Shown: positions 47,168 through 57,035 of the stretch, piece by piece | Layout of the letters: every line of letters begins with the position of its first letter | Position numbering within the stretch: the first letter of the stretch is position 1 | Source of the DNA: Legionella sainthelensi | GTDB taxonomy: Bacteria > Pseudomonadota > Gammaproteobacteria > Legionellales > Legionellaceae | Assembly (NCBI RefSeq): GCF_900637685.1 | Contig: NZ_LR134388.1 | Coordinates: forward strand, 431,501-495,500 | Length of the DNA: 64,000 nucleotides | Direction: 5' to 3' | The notes under the pieces: generated by a model | Told to the model about the DNA's origin: nothing | Database searches by the model: none | What the model saw: only the letters and a program-made list of their open reading frames with translations | Program-made: the position numbers and the translations under genes

Positions 47168-48073
47168 TTAGGAGTGAAAATAAGCATGCGCAAGTTGAGC
47201 CCCAAGAAGAGCATTGTTTTTAATCAAACCAATATTTGCATGTAAGCTTTTTCCTTGAGTAAGCTTCGAAACCTCAGCTAATAAAAATGGAGTTAACGCT
47301 TTTCCATTAATGTTATTTCTCTCTGCTTGCTGTAACGCGTTGATGATAATTGGTTCAATCTCATTACTGGGAATATTGAATTCTGCTGGAATTGGATTTG
47401 CGATTAATACCCCAGTGGCTGCATCTATGCACCAATGGGTTTTTAGTATTTTAACAAGTGATGGAATATCATTTATTGATGTTGGCAATTGATAAGGGGT
47501 TGAGTCACTATAAAAAGCAGGTAAAACTTGAGTTTGGTAACCAATGATCGGAACACTCATTGTTTCTAAAAACTCTAATGTTCGGGGTAAATCAAGAATT
47601 GCTTTTGCTCCTGCACAAATTGTTGCAATCGGCGTTCTTGCAATTTCGATTAAGTCAGCAGAAATATCCTGGGCATCGCCGCGATGTACGCCACCTATTC
47701 CTCCTGTAGCAAATAATTTAATACCTGCTTTAGCCGCACAAAATAAGGTTGCAGCAACAGTAGTACCCGCAGAATATTCGTTGGCTATTATAAATGACAA
47801 ATCACGACGACTCGCTTTATATAATTCGTTGTTGCATGAAAAGAGTTGTAGTTCTTGAGCTGTTAAGCCGATTTTTATTTTTCCATCAAGCACAGCAATT
47901 GTTGCGGGAGTTACATTTTGTTCACGGACAATTTGTTCTACTCCTTGTGCTGTTTCATAATTTTCAGGATAAGGCATTCCATGGGAAATGATAGTAGATT
48001 CCAATGCTAATATCGGTTTTTTATGTTCCATAGCAAATTTAACTTCGGGGGAATAATCAAAAAATTGCAGCAT
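47168..48073 (-). CDS. psuG: Pseudouridine-5'-phosphate glycosidase
   Basis: 301 residues, normal length. Signature blocks ALESTIISHGMPYPEN (N-terminus), VLDGKIKIG, FATGGIGGVHRG and LPRTLEFLETMSVPIIGYQT are those of PsuG, which splits pseudouridine 5'-phosphate into uracil and ribose 5-phosphate using Mn2+. It overlaps the upstream kinase gene by 17 bases, as expected for the psuK-psuG pair. Intact itself. Confidence 0.95.
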   Translation of the reverse strand: MLQFFDYSPEVKFAMEHKKPILALESTIISHGMPYPENYETAQGVEQIVREQNVTPATIAVLDGKIKIGLTAQELQLFSCNNELYKASRRDLSFIIANEYSAGTTVAATLFCAAKAGIKLFATGGIGGVHRGDAQDISADLIEIARTPIATICAGAKAILDLPRTLEFLETMSVPIIGYQTQVLPAFYSDSTPYQLPTSINDIPSLVKILKTHWCIDAATGVLIANPIPAEFNIPSNEIEPIIINALQQAERNNINGKALTPFLLAEVSKLTQGKSLHANIGLIKNNALLGAQLAHAYFHS

Positions 48074-49015
48074 GATTTGTTTCTCTTAGTCTATATGTGA
48101 ATTGAATTTGTTGAAGCATTTCAAGATTGATCTGCTCATTTACAGTGTAGGGTGATTGTATCGTTAGCGCAGCCATTGCTGCTCCAGTGCGGCATGCCTC
48201 TACTATGGGAGTTCCTTGTTTTAACTCATAGAGAACTCCAGCAAGAAAAGCATCACCAGCTCCACTGACATCAACTACTGATTCAATAAAAAATGTTGGA
48301 AAATGTTGTTGAATTTTTTCATTAACGAGTACATAACCAAATTTTCCTAAACTAATTATGCAATTTTTCACTCCTTTATCGAGTAATATTTTTCCTGCTT
48401 TGATGCAATCAGGGATTGAGTGAATGGAACTATTCGTTAATGTCTCTGCTTCAAAACGATCAGGTTTTAATAAAAAAACGTGTTCGAGAGTGGAGGATAA
48501 TTTTTTTGCTTTGATTACAGAGACGGGATCAATACATAGCTTAATATTTTGGATACGGCTTATGTTTATGGCATGCTCAATAATAGGCTCTGGTAAATTG
48601 GTATCCAAAAATACAATATCCCCATGAGACCATTCTTCCCAGGGTTGAGTAAATTTCTGAAAAGGTATATGCTCAAAATTTCCATGTCTGCTAAAGCAAT
48701 ATATAATTCACCCTCGTGATCAAGAAGGACGTCGTAATGTGCGGTTTTTTGCTGAGGGATAGTAAGAATATTTTTGATTGCTATGCCTAGGCTTTTTAAA
48801 TGTTTTTGGATATCTATTCCTTCTGGATCGTCACCTACGACACTGCATAATTGAATGTTATTGGTCAACAGAGCAAGATTTTTAGCTACATTATGCGCAA
48901 CGCCACCAAATGTGGACAACGCTGCAACCGGGTTCGACGTTCCCAATTGTAATTGATGGGTAGGGGTTAATTTTCGATCGACGGTTATCCCCCCAAGGCA
49001 AATTATTTTTGTCAT
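48057..49015 (-). pseudogene. psuK: Pseudouridine kinase (PfkB family), frameshifted
   Basis: The N-terminal 115 residues (GGITVDRKL, GGVAHNVAKNL) lie in one frame and the C-terminal 190 residues (FLKPDR-type segment, VDVSGAGDAFLAGVL with the catalytic Asp) in another. Reading the A-run at 48675-48678 (plus strand) as five instead of four bases restores a continuous PfkB protein, giving MEIFEHIPFQ across the joint. It would phosphorylate pseudouridine to supply PsuG. Either a recent single-base loss or a sequencing error; all active-site motifs are kept. Confidence 0.85.
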
Positions 49016-50285
49016 GAAACGATTAAAAATAACTTAAATAATATGCATCATATCATGGGTGCTGGAAATTAAAATGAAAGATTGATTCCTTTAATAAGAT
49101 GAGGGATCATCATTTCCAGATTACCATGGATAATTACCAAGCTCCTGGCATCCACGAACCATGTAATCCGTGAGGAATACGGCGTGGCATTTTAATCCGT
49201 GCCAGTGGTTCATCTTGAAAGTTCTCGGCATCTAAAATAAGGAATTCACTTTGATTTGTGGCAGCATCATACACAAATAAAAGCAAATAGCCATCGTCTT
49301 CTGCTTGATTGGATAAGGTAGGCGCGAAAACTGCTTCATCAATTTCTGCGTGAGTGCCGAAATCATGGGTCCATGATTTTTGGTGGATTACATCATACTT
49401 GATTAATGTATTAAATGCTCCTTTATGATTCCCAGTTTTTGATGGTGTATAAATAAATTGATGAGGCAACGTATCATAATCTTCTCTAATACGTGGAAAT
49501 TCAACAAGGCGTTCATCTAACGCACTGTTTTTTATTGTTCCAGTTTTTAAGTTAAGGCAGATACGATTTAATCGCGGTGGAGTTAATTGATTTTCTTGGG
49601 CTGGCAGTGCTATTTTCTCATGCCTCACATAGTCGATTATGATTTTATGATCTTGCTCGTATGCATTAGCAAAATGAAAAACAAAAAAAGGTTCAGTATG
49701 AAACCATTTCATTTCCCCACTGATCGCTGCATGATGCCAATGCGCACACCAAGCTCTGGTTTCCAGCTCAATACAGCGCCACCACCCATAATTTGTTGTA
49801 GATCAAAGACTACAGGACAGTCAAAAACAAGTACGTAATTCGGGGTTAAAATAAAATCATGCACCATAGAGCAATAAGATTTTTCAATGTCTCTTTTTTG
49901 AATTAATGTACCTTGTTTATCAAAGCGATAAAAAGTTAAATAAGGTGGCGCTAATGTATAATTGACAAACCATAATTCACCGGTTACGGGCTCCCTGCGG
50001 GTGTGGGCGCATACATCTATAGGGGGGTGATTTTTATAAGGCTGCCATTCTCCAAGGGTATCTAGGTGCTTATTCATCTCGTATGCGGAGGAGCCTTCAT
50101 TGAGTGCGAGGTATGTATTGTGGTGACGAATGATATGAATGCTCCATTTTTAATCGCAATGTGCTGATCCCCTGGATCAGTCCATAAAGGATCTATGGGT
50201 TTAGGCTTTAAAACACTAGGGTCTGTTGACAATTCACCTGCCGCCTATGTGCCGCTTCTTGTCCGCGGCATCCATTCGATCTAAA

Positions 50286-50576
50286 TCATTGGCACATTTC
50301 TTCATACAGGTCACGCGATTGAGGGTTTAGTTTCTCTATTAAATTTATTTTCCATTGTCTTGGCCAATTTTTGAAACGTTTTTCACGTCGTGCTGCTTCA
50401 ACGTATAATTCATATGCTTCATAATAGAACATCATATGTACGTTATACTGAGCAGTGAAACCAGGACTGACTTTATTTTTGTGTTCCCAAGTCCGTTTAA
50501 TGATGTCTGACGTAGAGCCTACGTAAAGAGTACCATGATGCTGACTCGCAAGAATAGAAACATAAGCCAGACTCAT
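50286..50576 (-). CDS. GIY-YIG nuclease-domain protein, YhbQ-like, inside the IS
   Basis: 96 residues from ATG 50576, chosen because AAGGAAG lies just upstream and the N-terminus MSLAYVSILAS matches the family; the frame is open further upstream into the transposase remnant. Motifs: AYV (for GIY) and LYVG (for YIG), the Arg of IIKRTWEHK, Glu in EAARREKRFKNW, and Asn in LIEKLNPQ, so the active-site set looks complete. It lies between the transposase stop and the inverted repeat, i.e. as cargo. A role in the element's movement or in host DNA repair cannot be told from sequence. Confidence 0.82.
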   Translation of the reverse strand: MSLAYVSILASQHHGTLYVGSTSDIIKRTWEHKNKVSPGFTAQYNVHMMFYYEAYELYVEAARREKRFKNWPRQWKINLIEKLNPQSRDLYEEMCQ

Positions 50577-50626
50577 CGTACTTCCTTGACTGTTGTACAA
50601 ACACTGAGATAATACCGGAAGCTGCG

Positions 50627-50958
50627 CTACATAGGTAGCCATAAAAATGCGCATGCCATAGCAACAACAGAAGCATCGTTTCGCTTTAATTTATCAACTC
50701 TTGTGGCGATTGCACGAACGTGTTTTATTCTGACAAAAAAATTTTCAACTCGATGTCTGTATTTATAAATACCCCAATCCATATCTGCATTACCAGTTTT
50801 AGAATTGCTCTTTCCTTGAATCACGGGAATGGATGATTTTTTTCGAATGGTATCTCGAACCTCTTCGCTATCATAACCCTTATCTGCAATAGTATGTTCT
50901 GCAGCATGATCTCCCTCAGCTTTGACCAACGCTCGTCATCGAGCATAAGTCTAAGCAT
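50627..50958 (-). pseudogene. IS5-family transposase remnant, internally deleted
   Basis: ATG 50958 starts MLRLMLDDERWSKLREIM, the usual N-terminus of this group. After about 19 codons the sequence jumps, in another frame, to HTIADKGYDSEEV and the C-terminal block KYRHRVENFFVRIKH. The central part, with at least one catalytic Asp, is missing, so the copy cannot move on its own. The C-terminal D/E region is preserved. Movement in trans by a full-length relative remains possible because the ends are intact. Confidence 0.85.
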
Positions 50959-51484
50959 TGCAAACTCGTTTTATACTTGGTATCTGAGCCGTTATATTAT
51001 GAGTGTGCTTCCATTAATCAATCAATTAGGTTGTTCAGCTTTTAATTTGACCATCTACTGGATGCCGAGGACAAGCCGCGGCACGTAGGCGGCAGGTGAA
51101 TTGTCAACAGACCCTACTATAAAGTGCTTTTCCTGCTTTTCGTTCTTTAGCTAATCCTTTCGTTTCAACAAATCGATTTTTATAGGCTGCTTGGCCCTGG
51201 GCAATATAGATCGCATGAATCATCCCATCTCCATCATAAGGATAAGTGTATGAAATAGGCGGGAATGCAGGATTAGGCCCATTACGCATATATATTCCCA
51301 GTAGATCGTGAGGGACTTCCCCAATGACCTCTAATTTTTTTATGTCTAATTCATCCAGAACAGGAGCAAAATTTCCTAAAAGAAAAGGATTCGTTGAGTT
51401 ATTCATACATTCCTTAATTGGGTTCACTCTTAACTATAGGACATAATCTATAATTGCTTAAAGGAAAATTCATAAGGACAAATT

Positions 51485-52420
51485 ATGGGATTGATGATTG
51501 ATGGGCACTGGCATGATGTTTGGTACGATACGTCAAAGACTGGTGGGAAGTTCAGGCGAGAGCCTGCCCAATTCCACTTTACAATTAGTAATGAATCAAA
51601 CGCTCGTTTTGCGGCAGAAAAAGGACGCTATCATTTGTACGTATCACTTGCCTGCCCATGGGCGCACCGCACACTCATTTTTAGAAAGCTGAAACAATTA
51701 GATGATTATATTGAGGTCTCTATAGTGCATCCGCACATGCTTGAAAAGGGCTGGGAGTTTAAAAAAGGGATGGGTGCCACTGGAGATATCCTTTATGGAT
51801 TTAATTATTTGTATGAGCTGTATGCCAAAGCAAACAGTCAATATACCGGTAGAGTTACTGTGCCTGTTTTGTGGGATAAAAAAGAAAAAACGATTGTTAG
51901 TAATGAATCAGCAGAAATTATTCGTCAGTTTAATCATGCATTTAATCATTTAACAGGTGATTTACAAGATTTTTACCCTGAATCTTTGCGGCCAGAAATA
52001 GATTACTTAAATGACCGAATTTATAATTCAATTAATAATGGGGTATATCGTTGTGGGTTTGCAACAACGCAAAATGCATATGAAGAAGCGTACGTCGAAC
52101 TATTTGCTTTACTTGATGAGCTGGATAAACGTTTGTGCCATCAAAAATATTTATTAGGTGATCAACTTACAGAAGCGGACTGGCGCTTGTTTACAACATT
52201 AATACGTTTTGATGTTGTTTATTATGGTCATTTTAAAACAAATCAACAACGAATTAGTGATTATCACGCGTTGCAACCTTATTTAAAACGTCTGTATCAT
52301 CATCCCGGAATTCATGAAACTGTAGATTTTTTACATATTAAGCAGCATTATTATTACAGTCATAAAACGATTAATCCAACACAGATTGTTCCTTTAGGAC
52401 CGCAACTCTCTTTCGATTAA
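51485..52420 (+). CDS. Glutathionyl-hydroquinone reductase (YqjG/ECM4 type)
   Basis: 311 residues. The Xi-class GST signature LACPWAHRTLIFRKL holds the catalytic Cys; further family blocks are FRREPAQFH near the start and NESAEIIRQFN and EADWRLFTTLIRFD. These enzymes reduce glutathionylated hydroquinones. AGGAC lies before the ATG. It is divergent from the broken carotenoid oxygenase, starts 78 bases apart. Confidence 0.92.
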   Translation: MGLMIDGHWHDVWYDTSKTGGKFRREPAQFHFTISNESNARFAAEKGRYHLYVSLACPWAHRTLIFRKLKQLDDYIEVSIVHPHMLEKGWEFKKGMGATGDILYGFNYLYELYAKANSQYTGRVTVPVLWDKKEKTIVSNESAEIIRQFNHAFNHLTGDLQDFYPESLRPEIDYLNDRIYNSINNGVYRCGFATTQNAYEEAYVELFALLDELDKRLCHQKYLLGDQLTEADWRLFTTLIRFDVVYYGHFKTNQQRISDYHALQPYLKRLYHHPGIHETVDFLHIKQHYYYSHKTINPTQIVPLGPQLSFD

Positions 52421-52558
52421 TTATTATCATGGGCCGCGAACCCAGAGAGATATGCTGTGGGGGACGCGGCAAAATACTTGTATGTTGGCTCGTCCTGCGT
52501 TTTTTATGCCTCGCATACACCATTTTTCCCAGGGTTCGATTCTTAAAACGAACGAAGG

Positions 52559-54502
52559 CTATTTTGTTTTTTGTTTCTTTTTCAAATCTTCTTTAACCCA
52601 GTTAATTAAACCTCCTTTCAAAAGTAATTCAATTTGACGTTTGGAAAGGGTATGTTCGACTTCAATTTCTTTATCATTAATTTTTATCTTAAATGACTCC
52701 TTATCTAAGATATTAGGAAAGTCATTGATTTCAATCGTATCATTTAAATGGATCTCATCGTAATCTTTGGTATTTTTAAATACTAAAGGCAAGATACCGA
52801 AATTAATTAAATTTTGCCAATGTATACGCGCAAAGCTTTTTGCAACTACAGCTCTTAAGCCTAAATAACGAGGTGCTAAAGCGGCATGCTCTCGGCTTGA
52901 GCCTTGACCGTAATTATCTCCGCCTACAATAACGTGACCTTTTTTATATTTTTTCGTACGACTTGCATAGTCTGAATCAACATGTTGATAAGTAAATTCA
53001 CTGATTTTAGGAATATTGCTACGGTAGGGGAGCACTTTGGCACCAGCAGGAGAAATTTCATCGGTTGATATATTATCTCCCACTATAAGTAATACAGGTA
53101 TTTTCAATGAAGTAGGGAAAGGATCAAAATCCGGCAAGGTGACAATATTAGGACCTTTTACCAATTTAATATATTTAGCCTCTTCTAAAGGCAATGGACT
53201 TTCAAAACATCCAGGATTGAGTATTCTTTTATGGGGTAATTTTATTTCAGGATAAGACATGTCTAAAGTCCTGGGATCAGTAATAACACCTGTTAAGGAG
53301 GAGGCTGCTGCTGTTTCAGGGCTGCATAAAAAAACTTTATCTTCATCTGTTCCTGAGCGCCCAGGAAAATTTCTTGGCACAGTGCGTAAACTGTTTCTCT
53401 CTGTTGCAGGTGCTTGACCCATACCAATACAGCCGTTGCATCCAGCCTGATGAATGCGAGCACCAGCATGAATTAAATTTCCTAAATGTCCATCACGAAC
53501 TAACTCTTCTAAAATAGTTCGTGAAGTTGGATTAATATCCAAGGACACATTCGGATGTACAGTACGACCTTTTACGATTTCTGCGGCAATCGCAAAATCA
53601 CGATAACCTGGATTTGCCGATGAACCTATATAAGCCTGATAAATTTCTTCTCCAGCAATTTCTGCAACAGGCACTACATTTCCAGGGCTGGTTGGTTTTG
53701 CAATAAGGGGTTCAAGCTTGGATAAATCAATTTCTTCATCTTTATCATAAGATGCATTTTTATCTGCTTTTAATTCTATCCAATCTTTTTCACGATCTTG
53801 ACTTTGCAAAAACTCTCTAGTGATTTCATCTGAAGGAAATACAGTGGTTGTTGCTCCTAATTCAGCCCCCATATTGGCGATGACGTGTCTATCCATAGCA
53901 CTTAAATGCTTTAATCCTTCACCATAGTATTCTATGATGTAACCTACCCCTCCTTTAACATCATATCGGCGCAACATTTCCAGAATAACATCTTTAGCAC
54001 TAACCCATTTGGGTAATTTTCCCGTTAAATGGACGCCAAGAACTTTCGGCATTTTTATATAAAGCGGATAGCCTGCAATAGCCATGGCTACCTCTAGCCC
54101 TCCAGAACCAATAGCTATCATGCCTAGTGAACCAGCAGCACAGGAATGGCTATCTGAACCTGTTAAAGTTTTTCCTGGTTTCCCGAAGTTTTGCATGTGT
54201 ACTGCATGACTAATTCCATTTCCAGGGCGACTAAAGTAGAGGCCAAAACGTTTTGCTGCACTTGCAAGAAAGAGGTGATCATCTGGATTTTTGTTATCTT
54301 CTTGAATTAAGTTGTGATCGACGTATTGGACCGAAATTTCAGCTTGCGTACGTTCAAGTTCAATTGCTTCTAATTCAAGCATGACTAATGTGCCTGTTGC
54401 ATCTTGACAAAGAGTTTGATCTATCTTTAGTGCAATCTCTTTTCCAGCGTTCATTTCACCATCAAGCAAGTGAGCTTTGATGATTTTTTCTGTAACATTC
54501 AT
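52559..54502 (-). CDS. Aconitate hydratase (about 650-residue type)
   Basis: 647 residues. Fe-S cluster Cys in the GCNGCIGMG block and an earlier one in GSDSHSCAAGSLG; swivel domain at the C-terminus with VGGDNYGQGSSREHAAL, the substrate-binding Arg/Ser loop. Size and order (LeuC-like part then LeuD-like part fused) match the shorter bacterial aconitases rather than the 890-residue AcnA or AcnB. It interconverts citrate and isocitrate. A homoaconitase or isopropylmalate role is less likely given the SREHAAL loop. The C-terminal KEDLKKKQKTK is an unusual basic tail. Confidence 0.88.
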   Translation of the reverse strand: MNVTEKIIKAHLLDGEMNAGKEIALKIDQTLCQDATGTLVMLELEAIELERTQAEISVQYVDHNLIQEDNKNPDDHLFLASAAKRFGLYFSRPGNGISHAVHMQNFGKPGKTLTGSDSHSCAAGSLGMIAIGSGGLEVAMAIAGYPLYIKMPKVLGVHLTGKLPKWVSAKDVILEMLRRYDVKGGVGYIIEYYGEGLKHLSAMDRHVIANMGAELGATTTVFPSDEITREFLQSQDREKDWIELKADKNASYDKDEEIDLSKLEPLIAKPTSPGNVVPVAEIAGEEIYQAYIGSSANPGYRDFAIAAEIVKGRTVHPNVSLDINPTSRTILEELVRDGHLGNLIHAGARIHQAGCNGCIGMGQAPATERNSLRTVPRNFPGRSGTDEDKVFLCSPETAAASSLTGVITDPRTLDMSYPEIKLPHKRILNPGCFESPLPLEEAKYIKLVKGPNIVTLPDFDPFPTSLKIPVLLIVGDNISTDEISPAGAKVLPYRSNIPKISEFTYQHVDSDYASRTKKYKKGHVIVGGDNYGQGSSREHAALAPRYLGLRAVVAKSFARIHWQNLINFGILPLVFKNTKDYDEIHLNDTIEINDFPNILDKESFKIKINDKEIEVEHTLSKRQIELLLKGGLINWVKEDLKKKQKTK

Positions 54503-54598
54503 GGCTATTTCCTCCGTGAGAATAGCTAATTGTTAAAATATAGCACAGCAAAACAAATAGGCTAAACTTCAGAATAAGGATTGTTTGGGAGAATTGGC

Positions 54599-55234
54599 AT
54601 GAACTATAGTGATCGCTATCAAGCAGGTATTGTTCTGGCTGATTTGTTAAAAGATTACGCAAAAAGGACTGATGTAATTATTTTAGCGCTACCTAGGGGT
54701 GGGGTCCCCGTTGCTTATGAAATTGCAAAGAAACTGTCATTAAAGCTAGATGTTTTTATTGTACGAAAATTAGGTGTCCCCGGCCATGAAGAATTTGCTA
54801 TGGGCGCTATAGCTTCTGGAGGTATCGTCGTTTTAAATGAAGAAGTTTTAAGTACTCTCCATTTAAACAAAGACGCTATTAATCAAGTGATACAATCAGA
54901 ACAGGATGAATTATCACGTCGCGAGTTCGTTTATCGTGGCAAGCAATACGTTCCAGAAGTTATGGAAAAAACGGTAATTCTTGTGGATGATGGTATTGCC
55001 ACGGGTTATACAATGCGCGCGGCTATTGCAGCTTTGAGACAGAAACATCCTGCAAAAATTATTATTGCAGTTCCTGTTGCGGCACGTTCAACTTGTGATG
55101 AGCTAGCTCCTTTAGTTGAGACAATCATCTGTCCACTTAAACCAGCTAATTTTTATGCTGTAGGATTGTGGTACAATGATTTTTCACAAACAACAGATGA
55201 GGAAGTCATAAAGTTGTTGGCAAGTTCAAATTAA
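54599..55234 (+). CDS. Phosphoribosyltransferase-domain protein
   Basis: 211 residues from ATG 54599, which has GGGAGA upstream; an earlier in-frame ATG (54581) lacks one. Type I PRTase fold: PRPP loop VILVDDGIATGYTMRAAI near 128-145, N-terminal LPRGGVPVAYEIAKKL. This subgroup (often annotated as predicted phosphoribosyltransferase) has no assigned base substrate. Divergent from aconitase, with 96 bases between starts. Confidence 0.88.
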   Translation: MNYSDRYQAGIVLADLLKDYAKRTDVIILALPRGGVPVAYEIAKKLSLKLDVFIVRKLGVPGHEEFAMGAIASGGIVVLNEEVLSTLHLNKDAINQVIQSEQDELSRREFVYRGKQYVPEVMEKTVILVDDGIATGYTMRAAIAALRQKHPAKIIIAVPVAARSTCDELAPLVETIICPLKPANFYAVGLWYNDFSQTTDEEVIKLLASSN

Positions 55235-55459
55235 ATAATTACCTCATTAGAATCTGTTTATTTATATTTGCGACTGGATACTAAATTGTATTTTTTATGA
55301 ATTTAAGTGATAAAACTTGAGATAATTTAATGACCTCGTTTGAGTCAGTATATCTTGATTTTCGAGCCGTGAAATAGAAAATTAAGGTCTTTCACCAAGA
55401 GAGTAGAATTGTAAATAGTTTTTTAATTAATTTTGTTGTTGAAAATAAAGGTGTAAACG

Positions 55460-56236
55460 ATGAATGATTTAATGGATAAAATTATTTTAATCACTGGTGC
55501 CTCAAGTGGAATTGGCCAAGCTTGTGCCCGGTTGTGTGCTAAATATGGTGCGCGTCTCATATTATGTGCGCGGCGCGTAGAACGTCTCGAACAATTAGCT
55601 AAGGAATTGCATCACCGTTATGGCAAGGAACATTACATTTTGCCTTTAGATGTGCGTGAGCATGAGCAAGTCAAGAAACAACTTGATTCCTTGCCAAGCC
55701 AATGGCAGTCGATTGAGATTTTAATTAATAATGCTGGATTGGCTTTAGATACACTTCCTGTACAACAAGGTATTGAAGAGCATTGGGATATTATGATTGA
55801 TACGAATATTAAAGGATTGCTTTATGTGAGTCGGGCTTTGATTCCTGGTATGCTTGAACGGGGGTATGGTCATGTTGTTAATATTGGATCAATTGCAGGC
55901 CATGAATGTTATCCAAATGGCAATGTTTATTGTGCAACCAAGTACGCAGTACATGCGCTTTCAAAGACAATGAGATTAGACATGCTTGGTAGTCCTGTTC
56001 GTGTTACTGAAATTGCTCCGGGGGCGGTAGAAACTGAGTTTAGCGAGGTGCGGTGGAAAGACAAGGAAAAAGCAAAGGAATTCTATAGTGATTTTCAACC
56101 TCTGTTGGCGGAAGACATAGCTGATGCAATAGTGTATTGTATTACTCGCCCTCTGCACGTAGATATTGAAGAAATGATCATAATGCCTACAGTGCAAGCT
56201 TCTGCTAACCACTTATCGAAAATTAAAAATAAATAA
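55460..56236 (+). CDS. Short-chain dehydrogenase/reductase, YdfG-like
   Basis: 258 residues. TGASSGIG cofactor loop with CARRVERL (basic residues suggest NADPH), NNAGLALD, catalytic Ser in NIGSIAGHE, and YCATKYAVHAL (YxxxK). EIAPGAVETEFSEVRWKDKEKA is typical of the YdfG (3-hydroxy acid / serine dehydrogenase) branch. No partner genes nearby. Confidence 0.92.
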   Translation: MNDLMDKIILITGASSGIGQACARLCAKYGARLILCARRVERLEQLAKELHHRYGKEHYILPLDVREHEQVKKQLDSLPSQWQSIEILINNAGLALDTLPVQQGIEEHWDIMIDTNIKGLLYVSRALIPGMLERGYGHVVNIGSIAGHECYPNGNVYCATKYAVHALSKTMRLDMLGSPVRVTEIAPGAVETEFSEVRWKDKEKAKEFYSDFQPLLAEDIADAIVYCITRPLHVDIEEMIIMPTVQASANHLSKIKNK

Positions 56237-56559
56237 AGGTTGAGCAAAAAATTCACACAACGGGTCTTTTAGTCTATTATTTATACATATAGGAAATGAC
56301 TTATCCTGCCTGAACCATTCAATAGTGTCAGATAGGGGGGTTGTTTTGGAGAGTGGTGCGCAAGCCTATGTACCTGGTAGGAAGCCTTAAGCTCTGCATA
56401 AACCTCCATTGTAAATTCAGTTACGGGCTCAGAGTACAGAAAGTCATTTCCTGTATTTTCAAAATCTTTCAAAAAATCAATCGCATCATTTTGTATAAAA
56501 ATTAATCATAATATATAATTAACTTACATGCATTGGATTAAAATCTCTAGGAGGTAGGA
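56237..56559. other. 323-base gap with no convincing gene
   Basis: An open frame of 63 codons on the minus strand (56281-56472) has no clear ribosome site or recognised family and I do not call it. The right end carries GGAGGTAGG, the ribosome site of the small gene at 56560. Confidence 0.4.
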
Positions 56560-56737
56560 TGGAAAAACTAATTGTTTTTTTAGTTTTAAGCACGCCATTT
56601 TTTTTAACCGTGATGCCGAGATTTTTGCACCGACTTCAACTTTTGATGAGCCAGTGTCAGGATTGAATGCTATCACAGTAACTTATGTGCTTGAGGCAGG
56701 AACTAATGATGTTTATTGGGTAGAGATGACACCATGA
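56560..56737 (+). pseudogene. Small exported protein, frameshifted at a T8 tract
   Basis: A strong GGAGG precedes ATG 56560. The first frame encodes a signal-like MEKLIVFLVLSTPFF and then drifts to a stop. From the run of eight T (56598-56605) a second frame continues as NRDAEIFAPTSTFDE...YVLEAGTNDVYWVEMTP to TGA at 56737. With nine T, one 59-codon protein with signal peptide and a 40-residue mature part results. Either a sequencing error, a decayed gene, or a slippage switch. It lies 49 bases before a lipoprotein gene on the same strand. Confidence 0.55.
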
Positions 56738-56786
56738 GCATCTTTGGTAATTATCAGCAGGATCTTTTCAACAATTAGGATGGATT

Positions 56787-57035
56787 ATGAACAGATTGAT
56801 TCTTGCTTTAATGATGGTTGGGTCCCTACTGTTAGTAGCAGGTTGTGCTACTGAAAGAGTATATTACACCCCAACTTATACTCCACAATATGCTTATTCT
56901 GTTGGTTATTATCATACTAGCCCTTATTGGGATATTGATTATTTTAGTAATGATAATGATGCCTATTACTATGGCTATGATGATCTAGGGGATGTAGGAT
57001 ATTGGGGTATGTATAATTCCTATCAAGTTTATTAG
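56787..57035 (+). CDS. Small tyrosine-rich lipoprotein
   Basis: 82 residues. Lipoprotein signal with lipobox LLLVAGC, so the mature chain is about 63 residues; 17 of them are Tyr, often in pairs or triplets (YYYGY), mixed with Asp, Gly and Asn. No family recognised. The bias suggests a low-complexity envelope protein. An AGGAT site precedes the ATG. Confidence 0.72.
   Translation: MNRLILALMMVGSLLLVAGCATERVYYTPTYTPQYAYSVGYYHTSPYWDIDYFSNDNDAYYYGYDDLGDVGYWGMYNSYQVY

Larger units (their letters stand above)
50217..51116 (-). mobile_element. Defective IS5-family element with a passenger gene, about 900 bp
   Basis: Long terminal inverted repeats of 58 bases (50217-50274 and 51059-51116): the outer 31 bases starting TAGGGTCTGTTGACAATTCA are identical, the inner part has a few mismatches. 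The ends carry TA, so the exact boundary and a 2-3 bp target duplication cannot be separated. It contains a collapsed transposase gene and a GIY-YIG gene. It sits inside the carotenoid oxygenase gene. Confidence 0.85.
49134..51406 (-). pseudogene. Carotenoid oxygenase, broken by an IS5-like element and frameshifts
   Basis: Three pieces add up to one RPE65/lignostilbene-dioxygenase family protein. The N-terminus (from ATG 51406, after AAGGA; LLGIYMRNGPNPAF) ends at the insertion at 51116. The middle resumes at 50216 and shifts frame near 50130-50143, continuing as IRHHNTYLALNEG and HDFILT. A second shift lies at the C-run 49715-49718; one more base would give VGEMKWFHTEPF. The last piece contains WTHDFGTHAEIDEAVF and ends HGLHGSWMPGAW, the final iron-ligand region. 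Such enzymes cleave carotenoid or stilbene double bonds with non-heme iron. No function is expected unless the element is lost. Confidence 0.88.

Noticed and set aside
56281..56472. 63-codon minus-strand open frame
   Set aside because: No ribosome site, no recognisable family, AT-rich intergenic position; too weak to call.
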